Assembly (NCBI RefSeq): GCF_012641335.1
Contig: NZ_JABAID010000009.1
Coordinates: forward strand, 1 to 64,000
From: Novosphingobium sp. ERN07
Lineage (GTDB): Bacteria; Pseudomonadota; Alphaproteobacteria; Sphingomonadales; Sphingomonadaceae
Direction of reading: 5' to 3'
DNA: 64,000 nucleotides
The position numbers and the translations under genes are program-made. The notes under the pieces are model-generated. The model was not told the DNA's origin, did no database searches, and saw nothing but the letters and a program-made list of their open reading frames with translations. How positions within the stretch are numbered: the first letter of the stretch is position 1; every line of letters starts with the position of its first letter. Positions 54,826-63,923 of the stretch are shown here, one piece after another.

Positions 54826-56049
54826 TTACGCCCAGTTCTTCATTTCCGTTTCGAGGTTTTCGACGATGGCTTCGAAGAACTTCTCGGTGGTCATCCATGC
54901 CTGATCGGGGCCGATCAGCAGTGCCAGATCCTTGGTCATCTTGCCGCTTTCAACGGTTTCGATGCAGATGCGTTCGAGCGTTTCAGCGAACTTCACCACT
55001 TCGGGCGTTTCGTCGAACTTGCCGCGATACATCAGGCCGCGCGTCCATGCGAAGATCGATGCAATCGGGTTGGTCGAGGTCTGCTTGCCCTGCTGGTGCT
55101 GGCGGTAGTGACGGGTCACCGTGCCGTGGGCGGCTTCGGCTTCCACGGTCTTGCCATCCGGGGTCATCAGAACGGAGGTCATCAAGCCGAGCGAGCCGAA
55201 GCCTTGTGCAACGGTATCCGACTGCACGTCGCCGTCGTAGTTCTTGCATGCCCAGACGAACTTGCCCGACCACTTGAGCGCCGAGGCGACCATATCGTCG
55301 ATCAGGCGGTGTTCGTAGACGATGCCGGCGGCAGCGAACTTTTCCTTGAAGCCTTCGGTGTCGAACACTTCCTGGAACAGATCCTTGAAGCGGCCGTCAT
55401 AAGCCTTGAGAATGGTATTCTTGGTCGACAGGTACACCGGCCAACCAAGCCCGAGGCCATAGTTGAACGAAGCGCGGGCGAAATCGCGGATCGAATCGTC
55501 AAGGTTGTACATCGCCATTGCGACGCCGCCCGACGGGTAGTTGAAGACTTCGCGGTCGATCGTTTCGCCGTTGTCGCCTTCCCAGACGAGGCGCAGCTTG
55601 CCGGGGCCGGGGACGACGAAATCGGTGGCGCGATACTGGTCACCAAAGGCGTGACGGCCAACGACGATGGGATCGGTCCAGCCCGGAACCAGACGGGGCA
55701 CGTTCTGGATCACGATGGGTTCGCGGAACACGACGCCGCCCAGAATGTTGCGGATCGTGCCGTTGGGCGACTTCCACATCGACTTGAGATCAAACTCTTC
55801 GACGCGGGCTTCGTCGGGCGTGATCGTGGCGCACTTCACGCCGACGCCGTACTGCTTGATCGCATTGGCGGAATCGATGGTGATCTGGTCGTCCGTCTCG
55901 TCACGCTTCTGAACCGAGAGGTCGTAGTACTTCAGATCAATGTCGAGATAGGGGAGGATCAGGCGTTCGCGGATCCATTCCCAGATGATCCGGGTCATTT
56001 CGTCGCCGTCGAGTTCGACGACCGGGTTCTTAACCTTGATCTTCGCCAT
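54826..56049 (-). CDS. icd: NADP-dependent isocitrate dehydrogenase (eukaryote-like type)
   Basis: 407 residues, the homodimeric subfamily II form common in alphaproteobacteria (begins [20 protein letters not shown]). Motifs include [20 protein letters not shown] (isocitrate site) and [20 protein letters not shown] (NADP site). TCA-cycle step giving 2-oxoglutarate, the substrate of GdhA. The ATG beginning MAKIKV is used; the longer open frame upstream is unsupported. Followed by a clear terminator. Confidence 0.96.
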   Translation of the reverse strand: MAKIKVKNPVVELDGDEMTRIIWEWIRERLILPYLDIDLKYYDLSVQKRDETDDQITIDSANAIKQYGVGVKCATITPDEARVEEFDLKSMWKSPNGTIRNILGGVVFREPIVIQNVPRLVPGWTDPIVVGRHAFGDQYRATDFVVPGPGKLRLVWEGDNGETIDREVFNYPSGGVAMAMYNLDDSIRDFARASFNYGLGLGWPVYLSTKNTILKAYDGRFKDLFQEVFDTEGFKEKFAAAGIVYEHRLIDDMVASALKWSGKFVWACKNYDGDVQSDTVAQGFGSLGLMTSVLMTPDGKTVEAEAAHGTVTRHYRQHQQGKQTSTNPIASIFAWTRGLMYRGKFDETPEVVKFAETLERICIETVESGKMTKDLALLIGPDQAWMTTEKFFEAIVENLETEMKNWA

Positions 56050-56247
56050 AACCATCCTGTCTTTCAAGCTGGGGAGAGAAATTGCGCCATCCCTTAGCAG
56101 AGGCTTTGTGCGGCGCAAGGCAGGGGCGCAGGAAGACTTGGCGATTCGCGCAATATTTGGGGTGTGGGCACTGGACATGGCGGATATGGCGGGGCAATGT
56201 TTTAAGTGACCGGTTAAAGCCGGGCAGGTTTCCTTTGGAGAGATGCT

Positions 56248-57012
56248 ATGAGCGAGGCGGAAGTCCTTACCCAAGTCGATGGCAACGTGCTGATCGTCAC
56301 GATCAACCGGCCCGACGCGAAGAACGCGATGAACAAGGCGGCGGCTGAAGGCATCTCGGCGGCGATGGATCGTCTCGATGCAGAGGCTGATCTGCGCTGC
56401 GCGATCCTGACCGGGGCGGGTGGCACGTTCTGTTCGGGTATGGATCTGAAAGGGTTTTTGCGTGGCGAATCGCCTTCGATTCCGGGGCGCGGGTTTGGCG
56501 GACTGTCCGAATGGACGCCGAAGAAGCCGATCATTGCGGCGGTCGATGGCTATGCACTGGCGGGTGGCATGGAACTGGCGCTCTCGTGCGATCTTATTGT
56601 GGCGAGCGCATCCTCGAAGTTCGGCATTCCCGAAGCCAAGCGCGGGCTGGCGGCAGCGGCTGGCGGGCTAATCAAACTTCCGCGCCAGATCCCGCCGCGC
56701 ATCGCAATGGAACTGGCGCTGACCGGCGATTTCATCACTGCGCAGCGGGCCTATGAACTGGGCTTCGTCAACCAGATTGTCGAAGGACCGTCGCTTGACG
56801 CCGCCAAGGCGCTGGCCGCGCGGATTGCGGAAAACGGTCCGCTGGCGCTGATCGCGTCAAAGGGCATCATTCGCGATTCGCACGAATGGACCGAGGCGGA
56901 CATGTGGACCAAGCAGCAGGCCTACATCGCGCCGGTCTTCACATCGAGCGATGCGCGCGAAGGCGCGGCGGCCTTTGCCGAGAAGCGCAAGCCGAACTGG
57001 CAGGGCAAGTAA
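56248..57012 (+). CDS. Crotonase-family enoyl-CoA hydratase
   Basis: 254 residues with the crotonase fold: oxyanion-hole segments [16 protein letters not shown] and [15 protein letters not shown], then [20 protein letters not shown] with Gly-rich second oxyanion loop, and [13 protein letters not shown]. Glu residues expected for hydration near 112 and 132 are present in GMELALS and IPEAKRG. Role likely in fatty-acid or aromatic-acid CoA degradation. Stands alone with GGAGAG before the ATG. Confidence 0.88.
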   Translation: MSEAEVLTQVDGNVLIVTINRPDAKNAMNKAAAEGISAAMDRLDAEADLRCAILTGAGGTFCSGMDLKGFLRGESPSIPGRGFGGLSEWTPKKPIIAAVDGYALAGGMELALSCDLIVASASSKFGIPEAKRGLAAAAGGLIKLPRQIPPRIAMELALTGDFITAQRAYELGFVNQIVEGPSLDAAKALAARIAENGPLALIASKGIIRDSHEWTEADMWTKQQAYIAPVFTSSDAREGAAAFAEKRKPNWQGK

Positions 57013-57065
57013 GCGGTGCAGGGCGAGGCGGCTTCGGCTGCCTTGCCTCCTTCTCTGCCGGACAA

Positions 57066-57096
57066 GAAAAAACCCCGCCATTGGCGGGGTTTTTCG
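57066..57096. terminator. Bidirectional terminator between crotonase and tRNA-Val
   Basis: CCCCGCC-att-GGCGGGG with a T-run on the plus strand and six or more T on the minus strand, so it can end both the crotonase gene and the tRNA-Val transcript arriving from the other side. Confidence 0.85.
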
Positions 57097-57101
57097 TGCG
57101 A

Positions 57102-57176
57102 TGGTGGGCGTAGCAAGGATTGAACTTGCGACCCCTACGATGTCAACATAGTGCTCTACCACTGAGCTATACGCCC
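57102..57176 (-). tRNA. tRNA-Val (anticodon GAC)
   Basis: Minus strand folds as a complete cloverleaf: acceptor GGGCGTA/TACGCCC, D-arm AGCTCAGTGGTAGAGC, anticodon stem with loop TTGACAT (anticodon GAC), T-arm GGTCGCAAGTTCAATCCTTGC-like, encoded CCA. A candidate promoter TTGCCT-N17-TAATGG (57234-57262) lies upstream on the same strand. Confidence 0.93.
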
Positions 57177-57289
57177 GCACCATCGTGCTGTCCTTTGGCG
57201 TTTCGGCGGACCGTCACGCTGTTGGGAAGCGGCCCATTAGCCTTGGGGATGGGCCAAGGCAAGGGGTAAATTTCGGATGTGGTCGCTGG

Positions 57290-57673
57290 TCAGGGCTGGC
57301 GTGTTCCCGCGAACGGTACATCTTCGAAAACGCGCTCCACTTCGAGCACCAGATCCTTGAGATGAAACGGCTTGGACAGCACGCGGGCCTGGGGCGCTTC
57401 GCGATTCGCCTTGAGCGTGACGGCGGCAAATCCTGTGATGAACATGACTTTGGTGGCGGGGCTGATCTCGGCGCAGCGCTGCGCGAGTTCGATACCGTCC
57501 ATTTCGGGCATCACGATATCCGACAGCAGCAGGTCAAAATGCTCGCGCTCCAGCAGCGGGACTGCCGCGGTTCCGCGATCAACCGCAGCCACGGAAAAGC
57601 CTGCATTTTCGAGCGCGCGAGTAAGGTAAGTGCGCATCGCCTCTTCGTCTTCAGCGAGCAGGATCCTGATCAT
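57290..57673 (-). CDS. cpdR: Single-domain response regulator CpdR
   Basis: 127 residues, one receiver domain and nothing else: acidic pair in LLAEDEE, phosphoacceptor Asp52 in LLLSDIVMPEMDG, Lys near 100 in VLSKPFHLKDLVLEVERVF. This matches CpdR, which in Caulobacter is phosphorylated through the CckA-ChpT relay and, when unphosphorylated, primes ClpXP for CtrA and other substrates. A TTG two codons upstream is an alternative start. Single gene, downstream tRNA-Val on the same strand. Confidence 0.88.
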   Translation of the reverse strand: MIRILLAEDEEAMRTYLTRALENAGFSVAAVDRGTAAVPLLEREHFDLLLSDIVMPEMDGIELAQRCAEISPATKVMFITGFAAVTLKANREAPQARVLSKPFHLKDLVLEVERVFEDVPFAGTRQP

Positions 57674-57873
57674 GGCCAACCTGTATCTTTATGGTCATCG
57701 GTATGGGCGGAAACGCATATGTGTGCGTGTCGCTACCCTATGCCAAAGCGAGGTTAACATTCTTGCGCCGATGCTGCTGCCAAAAGACGAAATGATCACA
57801 AAATTTTACGGTAACGACGCGGGCGTTTGGACAGGATTTTGACTTCATCGCGAATCGGTTGCACGGTTGCCGT

Positions 57874-58836
57874 ATGCAGCATCCCGGTGAGCAAACGGCT
57901 GATTCGGTGCCGATCCACGGCGGATCGGTGCCCGGCAATCCCGGTGTGCCTGCCTTCACGCTGAAACTGCCTGATCCGTCGCCCATTCCGGTGGTGATTG
58001 CGGTGCCCCACGCCGGACGCGCCTATGCCAAGTCGCTGCTCGACCGGATGCGCCACCCGGCCTTTTCCGCGCCGCGTCTGGAAGATCGCTACGCCGATCT
58101 ACTGGGTGAAGCGGTGACGCGCGAAACCGGGGCCGCGTTGCTGGTGGCTCACGCCCCACGCGCGATGCTCGATCTCAACCGGGCGAGCGACGATGTGGAC
58201 TGGGAGATGCTGGGCGGTCGTCCGCCTGATGCTTCTGCCGCACCGAGTGGTTTCGGTCGGCGCGCGCGGAGCGGACTGGGCCTCGTTCCCCGTCGCCTGC
58301 CGGGACTGGGTGAGTTGTGGAAGCGGCGCCTTGATCATGGCGAATTGAACGAGCGCATTGCGTCCATCCATCAGCCCTATCACCGGGCGTTGGCGGACAC
58401 GATGGCCGCCATTCGTGACCGCTGGGGTGCGGCATTGCTGATCGATCTACACTCAATGCCGCCACTATCCGCGCGATCGCCGGGAGAGGCGGCGCCGGAG
58501 TTTGTGATCGGGGATCGCTTCGGCGCATCGTGCGACGGCGGAGTTGTCGCGTCTGCGTTCAGCGTGTTTGCCGAATCGGCGCGGCGCGTGTCGCACAATC
58601 GCCCTTATGCGGGCGGATACGTGCTGGAGCGCCATGCCAGCAGGCACGAGGGCCTGCATTGTATTCAGCTTGAGATTGACCGGACCTGCTATCTCGATTC
58701 GCGCATGGCCGAACCGGGGCCGGGCTTTGCGGCCACGGTCGAACTGGTCGTGGGGTTGGTGCGGCGGCTGGCGGTGGATGTGGCGGATATGGGCCGCACG
58801 TCCGATCGTGGACGATGGCGCGCTGCCGCAGAATAG
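57874..58836 (+). CDS. N-formylglutamate amidohydrolase
   Basis: 320 residues, FGase/HutG-like fold: IAVPHAGRAYAKSLLDRM, the EDRYADLL segment, HAPRAMLDLNRA, and DLHSMPP and QLEIDRTCYLD near the end, which carry metal and substrate residues of the family. Hydrolyses N-formyl-L-glutamate to formate and glutamate in histidine use, although no hut genes are nearby, so another formyl-peptide or cyclic substrate is possible. The ATG used follows CGGTTGCCGT; an ATG five codons upstream is an alternative. Confidence 0.86.
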   Translation: MQHPGEQTADSVPIHGGSVPGNPGVPAFTLKLPDPSPIPVVIAVPHAGRAYAKSLLDRMRHPAFSAPRLEDRYADLLGEAVTRETGAALLVAHAPRAMLDLNRASDDVDWEMLGGRPPDASAAPSGFGRRARSGLGLVPRRLPGLGELWKRRLDHGELNERIASIHQPYHRALADTMAAIRDRWGAALLIDLHSMPPLSARSPGEAAPEFVIGDRFGASCDGGVVASAFSVFAESARRVSHNRPYAGGYVLERHASRHEGLHCIQLEIDRTCYLDSRMAEPGPGFAATVELVVGLVRRLAVDVADMGRTSDRGRWRAAAE

Positions 58837-58850
58837 CGCGGCCATCACTC

Positions 58851-58883
58851 AAGAAAAAACCACCTGGAGCAAGCTCCAGGTGG
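58851..58883 (-). terminator. Intrinsic terminator of the candidate small RNA
   Basis: On the minus strand CCACCTGGAGC-tt-GCTCCAGGTGG is followed by TTTTTTCTT. Eleven perfect pairs and six T make this among the strongest terminators in the window, yet the nearest upstream gene (sapC) already has its own terminator 160 bases earlier. Confidence 0.9.
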
Positions 58884-58954
58884 CCAAGGTTCAGGGAGGA
58901 GGTGCACGTGAGTGCACCAGTTACGCTGGGCCATGAGGGGAGCCGCAACGCAAC
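58852..58954 (-). ncRNA. Candidate small regulatory RNA with CCUCCUCCC motif
   Basis: A free-standing transcription unit of about 103 nucleotides on the minus strand: a good promoter (58961-58989), a body, and a strong intrinsic terminator. The body holds a 5' part with CGGCUCCCCUC, a perfect hairpin GGUGCAC-UCAC-GUGCACC, and between it and the terminator the sequence CCUCCUCCC, complementary to Shine-Dalgarno sequences. This motif marks the cuckoo/CcsR-type small RNAs of other alphaproteobacteria. No open reading frame fits. The transcription start is estimated from the -10 box. Confidence 0.75.
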
Positions 58955-58960
58955 ATCATC

Positions 58961-58989
58961 AAGATAGGTGAGGCTTTGGGGCGCTGCAA
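58961..58989 (-). promoter_or_regulatory. Promoter of the candidate small RNA
   Basis: TTGCAG, exactly 17 bases, then TATCTT on the minus strand, six to seven bases before the estimated start point. It lies just past the sapC terminator, so it does not serve a known gene. Confidence 0.6.
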
Positions 58990-59020
58990 GAGGTTTCGAG
59001 GGATTTTTGCAACACTCCAA

Positions 59021-59057
59021 GAAAAAACGCGACGAACCGTTAGGTCGTCGCGTTTTT
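59021..59057. terminator. Bidirectional terminator after sapC
   Basis: ACGCGACGA-N9-TCGTCGCGT flanked by six A on one side and five T on the other, so it works on both strands. It lies 32 bases after the sapC stop. Confidence 0.88.
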
Positions 59058-59088
59058 CTTTAGCACTGTTGCGCTTTTGCGCAGGCGA

Positions 59089-59868
59089 TCAGGCTACCGG
59101 GGCAGGAACCGCCGGAATCGGCCCCTTGCCGAGCTGAACCTGCGCGCCGAAGACTTGGCTGATCAATTCGAGCGAGAACAGGTGTGCATAAAGCAGCGGC
59201 AGAAGGCCGCTCTGCGCCCAGCCGCGCAGCACATCGCCGCGCACTTCACGCAGCTTGTCCTGATTAATCATCTGGAAGCCACGATAGACGAAGGGCTGCT
59301 CGTTGCCTTCCTGCTGGATGGCCACTTCGCCTTCCATCAGCAGGTCGTGCTTCTTCAGTTCGTCGATGAAAGCCTGCGTGCGCTGGCCAGCCTGTTCGAA
59401 CTGTTCGCAGAAGTTCAGCGCGGCCTTGGTCGCTTCTGAAGGCTGGCCATCGGTGAACAGGTCCTGCCCTTCATGCGAATCACCCAGCAGACCCGACGAC
59501 GGATCGAAGCACAGCGAAAGCTCTTCGCTGTTCGGGTTCAGCTTGGCGAGGAGGAACGGGTAACGGCGAACATAAGCCGGAATGTAAATCGGCTGCGTAA
59601 CTTTGCCGTCTGCATCGACGAAGACATTGACGCCTTCGTTGAGGCCCATCAGTGCCAGCGGAACAGGATTGTCGCCCGATGCGAAAATGATCGGATAGTG
59701 GCGGGCAGCCTGCGGAAATTCCTCTGCCGTCAAAGGGATAGCGTGCTGACCGACGAGCCAGGGCGCTGTGTCTGCGTTCTTGGCCTTCCACGTTGCATGG
59801 TCGCGGCTGTTGAGCGGCATCAGATCATTGTAGAACATCGGAAGGTTGGCTTGCGGCGCGCTGGCCAT
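59089..59868 (-). CDS. SapC-family protein
   Basis: 259 residues, SapC family (named from the S-layer operon of Campylobacter; no biochemical role established in this lineage). Typical segments: MFYNDLMPLNSRDHATWKAK, ARHYPIIFASGDNPVPLALM, YIPAYVRRYPFLLA. No signal peptide is evident, ends in a Pro/Ala tail. The ATG used begins MASAPQANLPMFYND; the longer frame upstream adds 13 Cys-rich residues without support. Single gene with its own terminator. Confidence 0.85.
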   Translation of the reverse strand: MASAPQANLPMFYNDLMPLNSRDHATWKAKNADTAPWLVGQHAIPLTAEEFPQAARHYPIIFASGDNPVPLALMGLNEGVNVFVDADGKVTQPIYIPAYVRRYPFLLAKLNPNSEELSLCFDPSSGLLGDSHEGQDLFTDGQPSEATKAALNFCEQFEQAGQRTQAFIDELKKHDLLMEGEVAIQQEGNEQPFVYRGFQMINQDKLREVRGDVLRGWAQSGLLPLLYAHLFSLELISQVFGAQVQLGKGPIPAVPAPVA

Positions 59869-59978
59869 TTTGCATCTCTCCAATAAGCAACACACAACGC
59901 ACGGCAAAATAACGGCGCTGGCCGCATCACGCGGGAAGCGCGGTTCTTAGGGACTGCGCCAAGGTGGCGCAAGCCGAG

Positions 59979-61397
59979 TTACACAAGCTTGCCGGGATTC
60001 AGCAGCCCTTGCGGATCGAGCGCCTGCTTGATTGCGCGCATCACAGAAAGCATTGTCGGATCGGTCAGGCGGGCCAGTTCATCGCGCTTGAGCCGTCCAA
60101 TGCCGTGTTCGGCAGAGATCGACCCACCCCATGCCGTCACCATATCGTGAACTTGCGCGCTGATGGCCTTGCCGTCGCTCGCTTCCCATTCCACGCGTTC
60201 GCGCCCCGGCGGCGCGATGACATGGAAGTGCACATTGCCATCGCCAAGGTGGCCGAAACACACCGCGCGTGTGCCGGGCCAATCGGCTTCAAGCTGCGGC
60301 ACTGCGGCTTCGACGAAGGCTGGCATCCGTTCGACTGGCACCGAGATGTCGTGCTGCATGGCCGGGCCGATGGCGCGTTCGGCAGGCGAGATCGTTTCGC
60401 GAATAAGCCACAGCCGTTCGGCCTGTTCTTCGCTCGCGGCGATGGTGGCGTCAGCGATCAGGCCGCGTTCGAAGGCGGTGGACAGTAAGTTTTCGGCAAT
60501 TTCCGGCAGTCGCGCAGCGGTTTCGGCATCGCCCGCAACCAGTTCGATCAGCGCGTGCCACGGGCGCGGATCGGCCAGCGGCGCACGTGCATCGGGCAGA
60601 TAGTCGAGCACCGCTTCAAGGCTGTGCTGTGGCAGAACCTCGAAACCTTCGAGCAGATCTTCCGCCATATCCTGCGCCAGCAGCAACAGTCTGCGTGCGT
60701 CTTGCAACGAAGCGGTGCCCGCCCACATCACCGTGCGTCCGGCGATAGCGGGTGCCAACTTGAGCGTTGCTGCGGTGACGATCCCCAGCGTTCCCTCCGA
60801 TCCAATCAGCACCTGCTTCAGGTCGAACCCGCGATTGTCCTTTTTTAGCGGGGTGAGCAAATCCAGCACCAAACCATCGGCCATGACCGCTTCCAGCCCC
60901 AGAACCAGCGCGCGCATCGACCCGTGGCGGAGCACTTGCGTGCCGCCGGCATTGGTGGAGATCAGCCCGCCGACCGTGGCCGAGCCTTTGCCACCAAGCG
61001 ATAGCGGAAAGCGCAATTCTTCGGCCTCTGCGGCCTCGTGCAGCACTTGGAGGATTACCCCCGCTTCGCAGGTCGCTGTTCGGGCTGCGCTATCGACCGT
61101 ACGGATGCGGTCCATCCGGCGCAGCGAGACGATCAATTCATTTCCGCCGTCGAACGGTGTTGCGCCGCCCGACATGCCGCTGTTGCCGCCCTGCGGTACG
61201 ATGGGCACTCCATGCTTCGCGCATAGCCTGACCAGTGCGGACAGTTCTGCGGCATCGGCAGGCGATGCCAGTCCCAGCGCCTTGCCGGTATAGCGCCCGC
61301 GCCAGTCGGTCAGCCATGCGGCCATATCGACAGGATCGGTCGTCAACCCTTTCGGTCCCAGCAGCCCGGCTGCCTCGTTCAAGAACGCTTCGCTCAT
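59979..61397 (-). CDS. GlcD-type FAD-linked 2-hydroxyacid oxidase/dehydrogenase
   Basis: 472 residues: FAD-binding type 4 domain (about 45-225; VPQGGNSGMSGGATPFDGGN, GGKGSATVGGLISTNAGGTQ) and FAD-oxidase C-terminal domain (about 230-470; VCFGHLGDGNVHFHVIAP, ISAEHGIGRLKRDELARL). Family members oxidise D-lactate, D-2-hydroxyglutarate or glycolate. No GlcE/GlcF partner is adjacent, which favours a D-2-hydroxyglutarate or D-lactate dehydrogenase acting alone. Downstream on the same strand lies sapC, 110 bases away. Divergent from a small exported protein. Confidence 0.88.
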   Translation of the reverse strand: MSEAFLNEAAGLLGPKGLTTDPVDMAAWLTDWRGRYTGKALGLASPADAAELSALVRLCAKHGVPIVPQGGNSGMSGGATPFDGGNELIVSLRRMDRIRTVDSAARTATCEAGVILQVLHEAAEAEELRFPLSLGGKGSATVGGLISTNAGGTQVLRHGSMRALVLGLEAVMADGLVLDLLTPLKKDNRGFDLKQVLIGSEGTLGIVTAATLKLAPAIAGRTVMWAGTASLQDARRLLLLAQDMAEDLLEGFEVLPQHSLEAVLDYLPDARAPLADPRPWHALIELVAGDAETAARLPEIAENLLSTAFERGLIADATIAASEEQAERLWLIRETISPAERAIGPAMQHDISVPVERMPAFVEAAVPQLEADWPGTRAVCFGHLGDGNVHFHVIAPPGRERVEWEASDGKAISAQVHDMVTAWGGSISAEHGIGRLKRDELARLTDPTMLSVMRAIKQALDPQGLLNPGKLV

Positions 61398-61557
61398 CCG
61401 CCCCGGCTATTGCCAGCCTTGCGCAAGGGCAATTCATTTTTGTTAGAGAGCGGGTTAAGCAAAGGTTCAAGCGTCAGGGCTAGGGGTGCTGGAAAGGGTG
61501 GCAGCGGAACAGGGGCGCCCATCCGGCATGGGGTCAACAAGAGTCTTCGCAACGCAA

Positions 61558-62145
61558 ATGTCCAATCTTGCCAATCTTCTGGCCCCCGTCGGGATGCTGC
61601 TGTCGTTTGCAACGACCGGCCCCGTGGCATCGGGCGATGTCAGTGGTGAGTGGGCGGCGGCGAGCATTCCGACGGAATCGCCGCTCTTCGTGGGACAGGC
61701 CGGGTCTGGAGCCTTTGCGGATTTCATCGCCCAAGGGCTGGAAGATGACACCTGGAATCAGGTGCGTGTCGAACAGCGAATGATCATCCGCATCGCTCCG
61801 CGTATGCCGGGATCGATGCTGGCCCCGCCGCCCGACCCGCGCTTTTCCGGGCCGCCACAGCCGCCGCGTTTTTTTGAACGCAAGGCAGACAAGTGCCTGG
61901 CTATCGCCAGTATTGCCGGGGTTCAGATCGAATCGCAGGACCGTCTTTTGCTGGTCACGCGCAATCGCAAGCTGATCGGCGCCAGCCTCGACAAATCTTG
62001 CAGTGCGCGGGATTTCTATTCCGGTTTCTACGTTGATCGCAGCGAAGACGGGCAGCTATGCGCAGGTCGCGATACGATCCATTCGCGCGCCGGTGCGAAT
62101 TGCGCGATCACCAAGATGCGCGAACTCGTGCCTGATGACGATTGA
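61558..62145 (+). CDS. Exported protein of unknown function
   Basis: 195 residues from an ATG that starts a signal peptide (NLLAPVGMLLSFATTGPVAS). The mature part has four cysteines (RKADKCLAIASIAG, LDKSCSARDFYSG, DGQLCAGRDTIH, GANCAITKMREL), probably two disulfides, and a proline-rich middle (PPPDPRFSGPPQPPRFF). No enzymatic motif. The frame is open 72 bases upstream (GTG), so the start is uncertain. Conserved-looking but unnamed; faces the GlcD-type gene divergently. Confidence 0.65.
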   Translation: MSNLANLLAPVGMLLSFATTGPVASGDVSGEWAAASIPTESPLFVGQAGSGAFADFIAQGLEDDTWNQVRVEQRMIIRIAPRMPGSMLAPPPDPRFSGPPQPPRFFERKADKCLAIASIAGVQIESQDRLLLVTRNRKLIGASLDKSCSARDFYSGFYVDRSEDGQLCAGRDTIHSRAGANCAITKMRELVPDDD

Positions 62146-62287
62146 AACGATCTGTCGGTTGCGGATTTCTTGACTTTTCGGCCCGTTTCGGCTTAGCGCG
62201 CGGGCAGTGCTGGCGTCTTTGCGGAATGCAGGCAGTCCAGCAGGCGCAAAATATTGTGCCGTCTCTTGTTTTCGGAAAATTGCCTGC

Positions 62288-63655
62288 ATGAAGTTTGCCG
62301 ACCTCGGCCTCTCGGATGAATTGCTCCAGTCGGTCCTCGATGCCGGCTATGACGAGCCGACTCCGATTCAAGCGCAGGCAATTCCCGCCGTTCTGATGAT
62401 GAAAGATATCATCGGCATCGCGCAGACCGGCACGGGCAAAACCGCCGGTTTCGTTCTGCCGATGATCGATATCCTCGCCCACGGCCGCCGCCGCGCGCTG
62501 ATGCCGCGCTCGCTGATTCTCGAACCCACGCGCGAACTCGCTGCACAGGTTGCCGAGAACTTCGAAAAGTATGGCAAGAACCATGACCTGAAGATGGCGC
62601 TGCTGATCGGCGGCGTGCAGATGGGCGATCAGGTGAAAGCCCTGTCCGAAGGCGTCGATGTGCTCATCGCCACGCCGGGCCGTCTGATGGACCTGTTCGA
62701 GCGCGGCAAGATCCTGCTCACCGGTTGCGAGATGCTGGTGATCGATGAAGCCGACCGGATGCTCGATATGGGATTCATCCCGGACATCGAAACTATCTGC
62801 TCCAGACTGCCAACCACGCGCCAGACGCTGCTCTTTTCGGCCACGATGCCGCCGCCGATCAAGAAGCTGGCGGACAAGTTCCTGTCGAACCCGAAGTCGA
62901 TAGAAGTGGCGCGCCCGGCAGCGACGAACACCAACATCGCCCAGTTCAAGGTGCGCTGCACCGGCAGGCAAAAGCGCGAAGTGCTGCGCCAGTTGCTGCG
63001 CACCGATAACGTCAGCACCGCCATCGTCTTCGCCAACCGCAAGACAACCGTGCGCGAATTGGCCAAGTCGCTGCAGCGCCACGGTTTTGCTGCAGGCGAG
63101 ATTCATGGCGACATGGACCAGAGCGCGCGCAACGCCGAACTGCAGAAGTTCAAGGACGGCGACATCTCGATCCTCTGCGCCTCCGACGTCGCCGCACGCG
63201 GGCTCGACGTGAAGGGCGTGAGCCACGTCTTCAACTTCGACACGCCTTGGCACCCGGACGACTACGTCCACCGCATCGGCCGCACCGGTCGTGGCGGGGC
63301 GACGGGCCGGGCATTTACGCTGGTGGCTTCCGAAGACGCCGAGGCCATCGATAACGTCGAGAAGCTTCAGGGGACGAAGATCCCAGAGTTCGCGCTTGAG
63401 CTTCCTGCGAAGGAAGAGCGCAAGCCCCGCGAAACCGAGCGCCGCGAGGAAGAGCCCAAGCGCGAAAGCCGCCGCGAACGTCCCGCCCGCGAGGAGCGCA
63501 AACCCCGCGCTGACCGCGAACCGCGTGCAGAGGCCCGCCAAGAACGCGCTCCCCGTCGCGAACAGCCGAGCTACCGCGACCATTCCGAACCGCCCTCGAA
63601 GCCGGGGGAGTGGAACGGACCGATTCCGGAATTTCTGGCGGTTTCGGCGCTTTGA
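62288..63655 (+). CDS. DEAD-box RNA helicase, RhlE type
   Basis: 455 residues. Q motif GYDEPTPIQAQAIPAVLM, motif I AQTGTGKTAGF, Ia PTRELAAQV, II VIDEADRM (DEAD), III SATMPPP, V ARGLDVKGV, VI HRIGRTGRGG. C-terminal tail (about 385-455) is Arg/Glu-rich low complexity (RESRRERPAREERKPR), as in RhlE/SrmB-like helicases acting in ribosome assembly and RNA turnover. The ATG used begins the conserved MKFADLGLS start; the 5' leader of 140 bases is longer than usual here. Confidence 0.93.
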   Translation: MKFADLGLSDELLQSVLDAGYDEPTPIQAQAIPAVLMMKDIIGIAQTGTGKTAGFVLPMIDILAHGRRRALMPRSLILEPTRELAAQVAENFEKYGKNHDLKMALLIGGVQMGDQVKALSEGVDVLIATPGRLMDLFERGKILLTGCEMLVIDEADRMLDMGFIPDIETICSRLPTTRQTLLFSATMPPPIKKLADKFLSNPKSIEVARPAATNTNIAQFKVRCTGRQKREVLRQLLRTDNVSTAIVFANRKTTVRELAKSLQRHGFAAGEIHGDMDQSARNAELQKFKDGDISILCASDVAARGLDVKGVSHVFNFDTPWHPDDYVHRIGRTGRGGATGRAFTLVASEDAEAIDNVEKLQGTKIPEFALELPAKEERKPRETERREEEPKRESRRERPAREERKPRADREPRAEARQERAPRREQPSYRDHSEPPSKPGEWNGPIPEFLAVSAL

Positions 63656-63663
63656 AGCTTTAG

Positions 63664-63700
63664 CCCTCTCCCCTTCAGGGGAGAGGGTTGGGAGAGGGGG
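63664..63700 (+). repeat. Hairpin with G-rich tail, copy 3
   Basis: CCCTCTCCCC-ttca-GGGGAGAGGG followed by TTGGGAGAGGGGG. The purine strand contains four or more runs of three G within 25 bases, so it could form a G-quadruplex. A second hairpin CTCTCCCC-agaa-GGGGAGAG lies in inverted arrangement at 63780-63799. Confidence 0.6.
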
Positions 63701-63841
63701 AAGGCTCGTGCCCAGCCTCACCTCACAGCCCAAGCCCCTCTCAACTCCGGCTAGGCGGCAAGCCGCCAAGCCTACGTATCTCTCCCCAGAAGGGGAGAGA
63801 GCGAGAGCACTCGGCGCAGGATTAAATCCCATTCCGTCGTC

Positions 63842-63862
63842 GGCCCGGACTTGATCCGGGCC
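63842..63862. repeat. Palindrome GGCCCGGA-N5-TCCGGGCC
   Basis: Perfect eight-base arms around CTTGA, the ccggacttgatccgg repeat seen in many alphaproteobacterial intergenic regions. Confidence 0.6.
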
Positions 63863-63904
63863 TTGGCTTTTCTCGTCGGGCGCTGCACTAGAAGAATAGC
63901 CCAA

Positions 63905-63923
63905 CCCCGTGTCAAGCACGGGG
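63905..63923. repeat. Palindrome CCCCGTG-N5-CACGGGG
   Basis: Perfect seven-base arms around TCAAG, a relative of the preceding palindrome by layout (five-base loop with TCAAG against CTTGA), placed in opposite orientation 43 bases away. Confidence 0.55.

Noticed and set aside
57680..57873. TTAAC near cpdR as a CtrA site
   Set aside because: Only one half-site (GTTAAC); the full TTAA-N7-TTAA pattern is absent.
62108..63919. 603-codon minus-strand frame opposite the DEAD-box helicase
   Set aside because: Shadow frame; the plus strand carries a complete helicase with all motifs.
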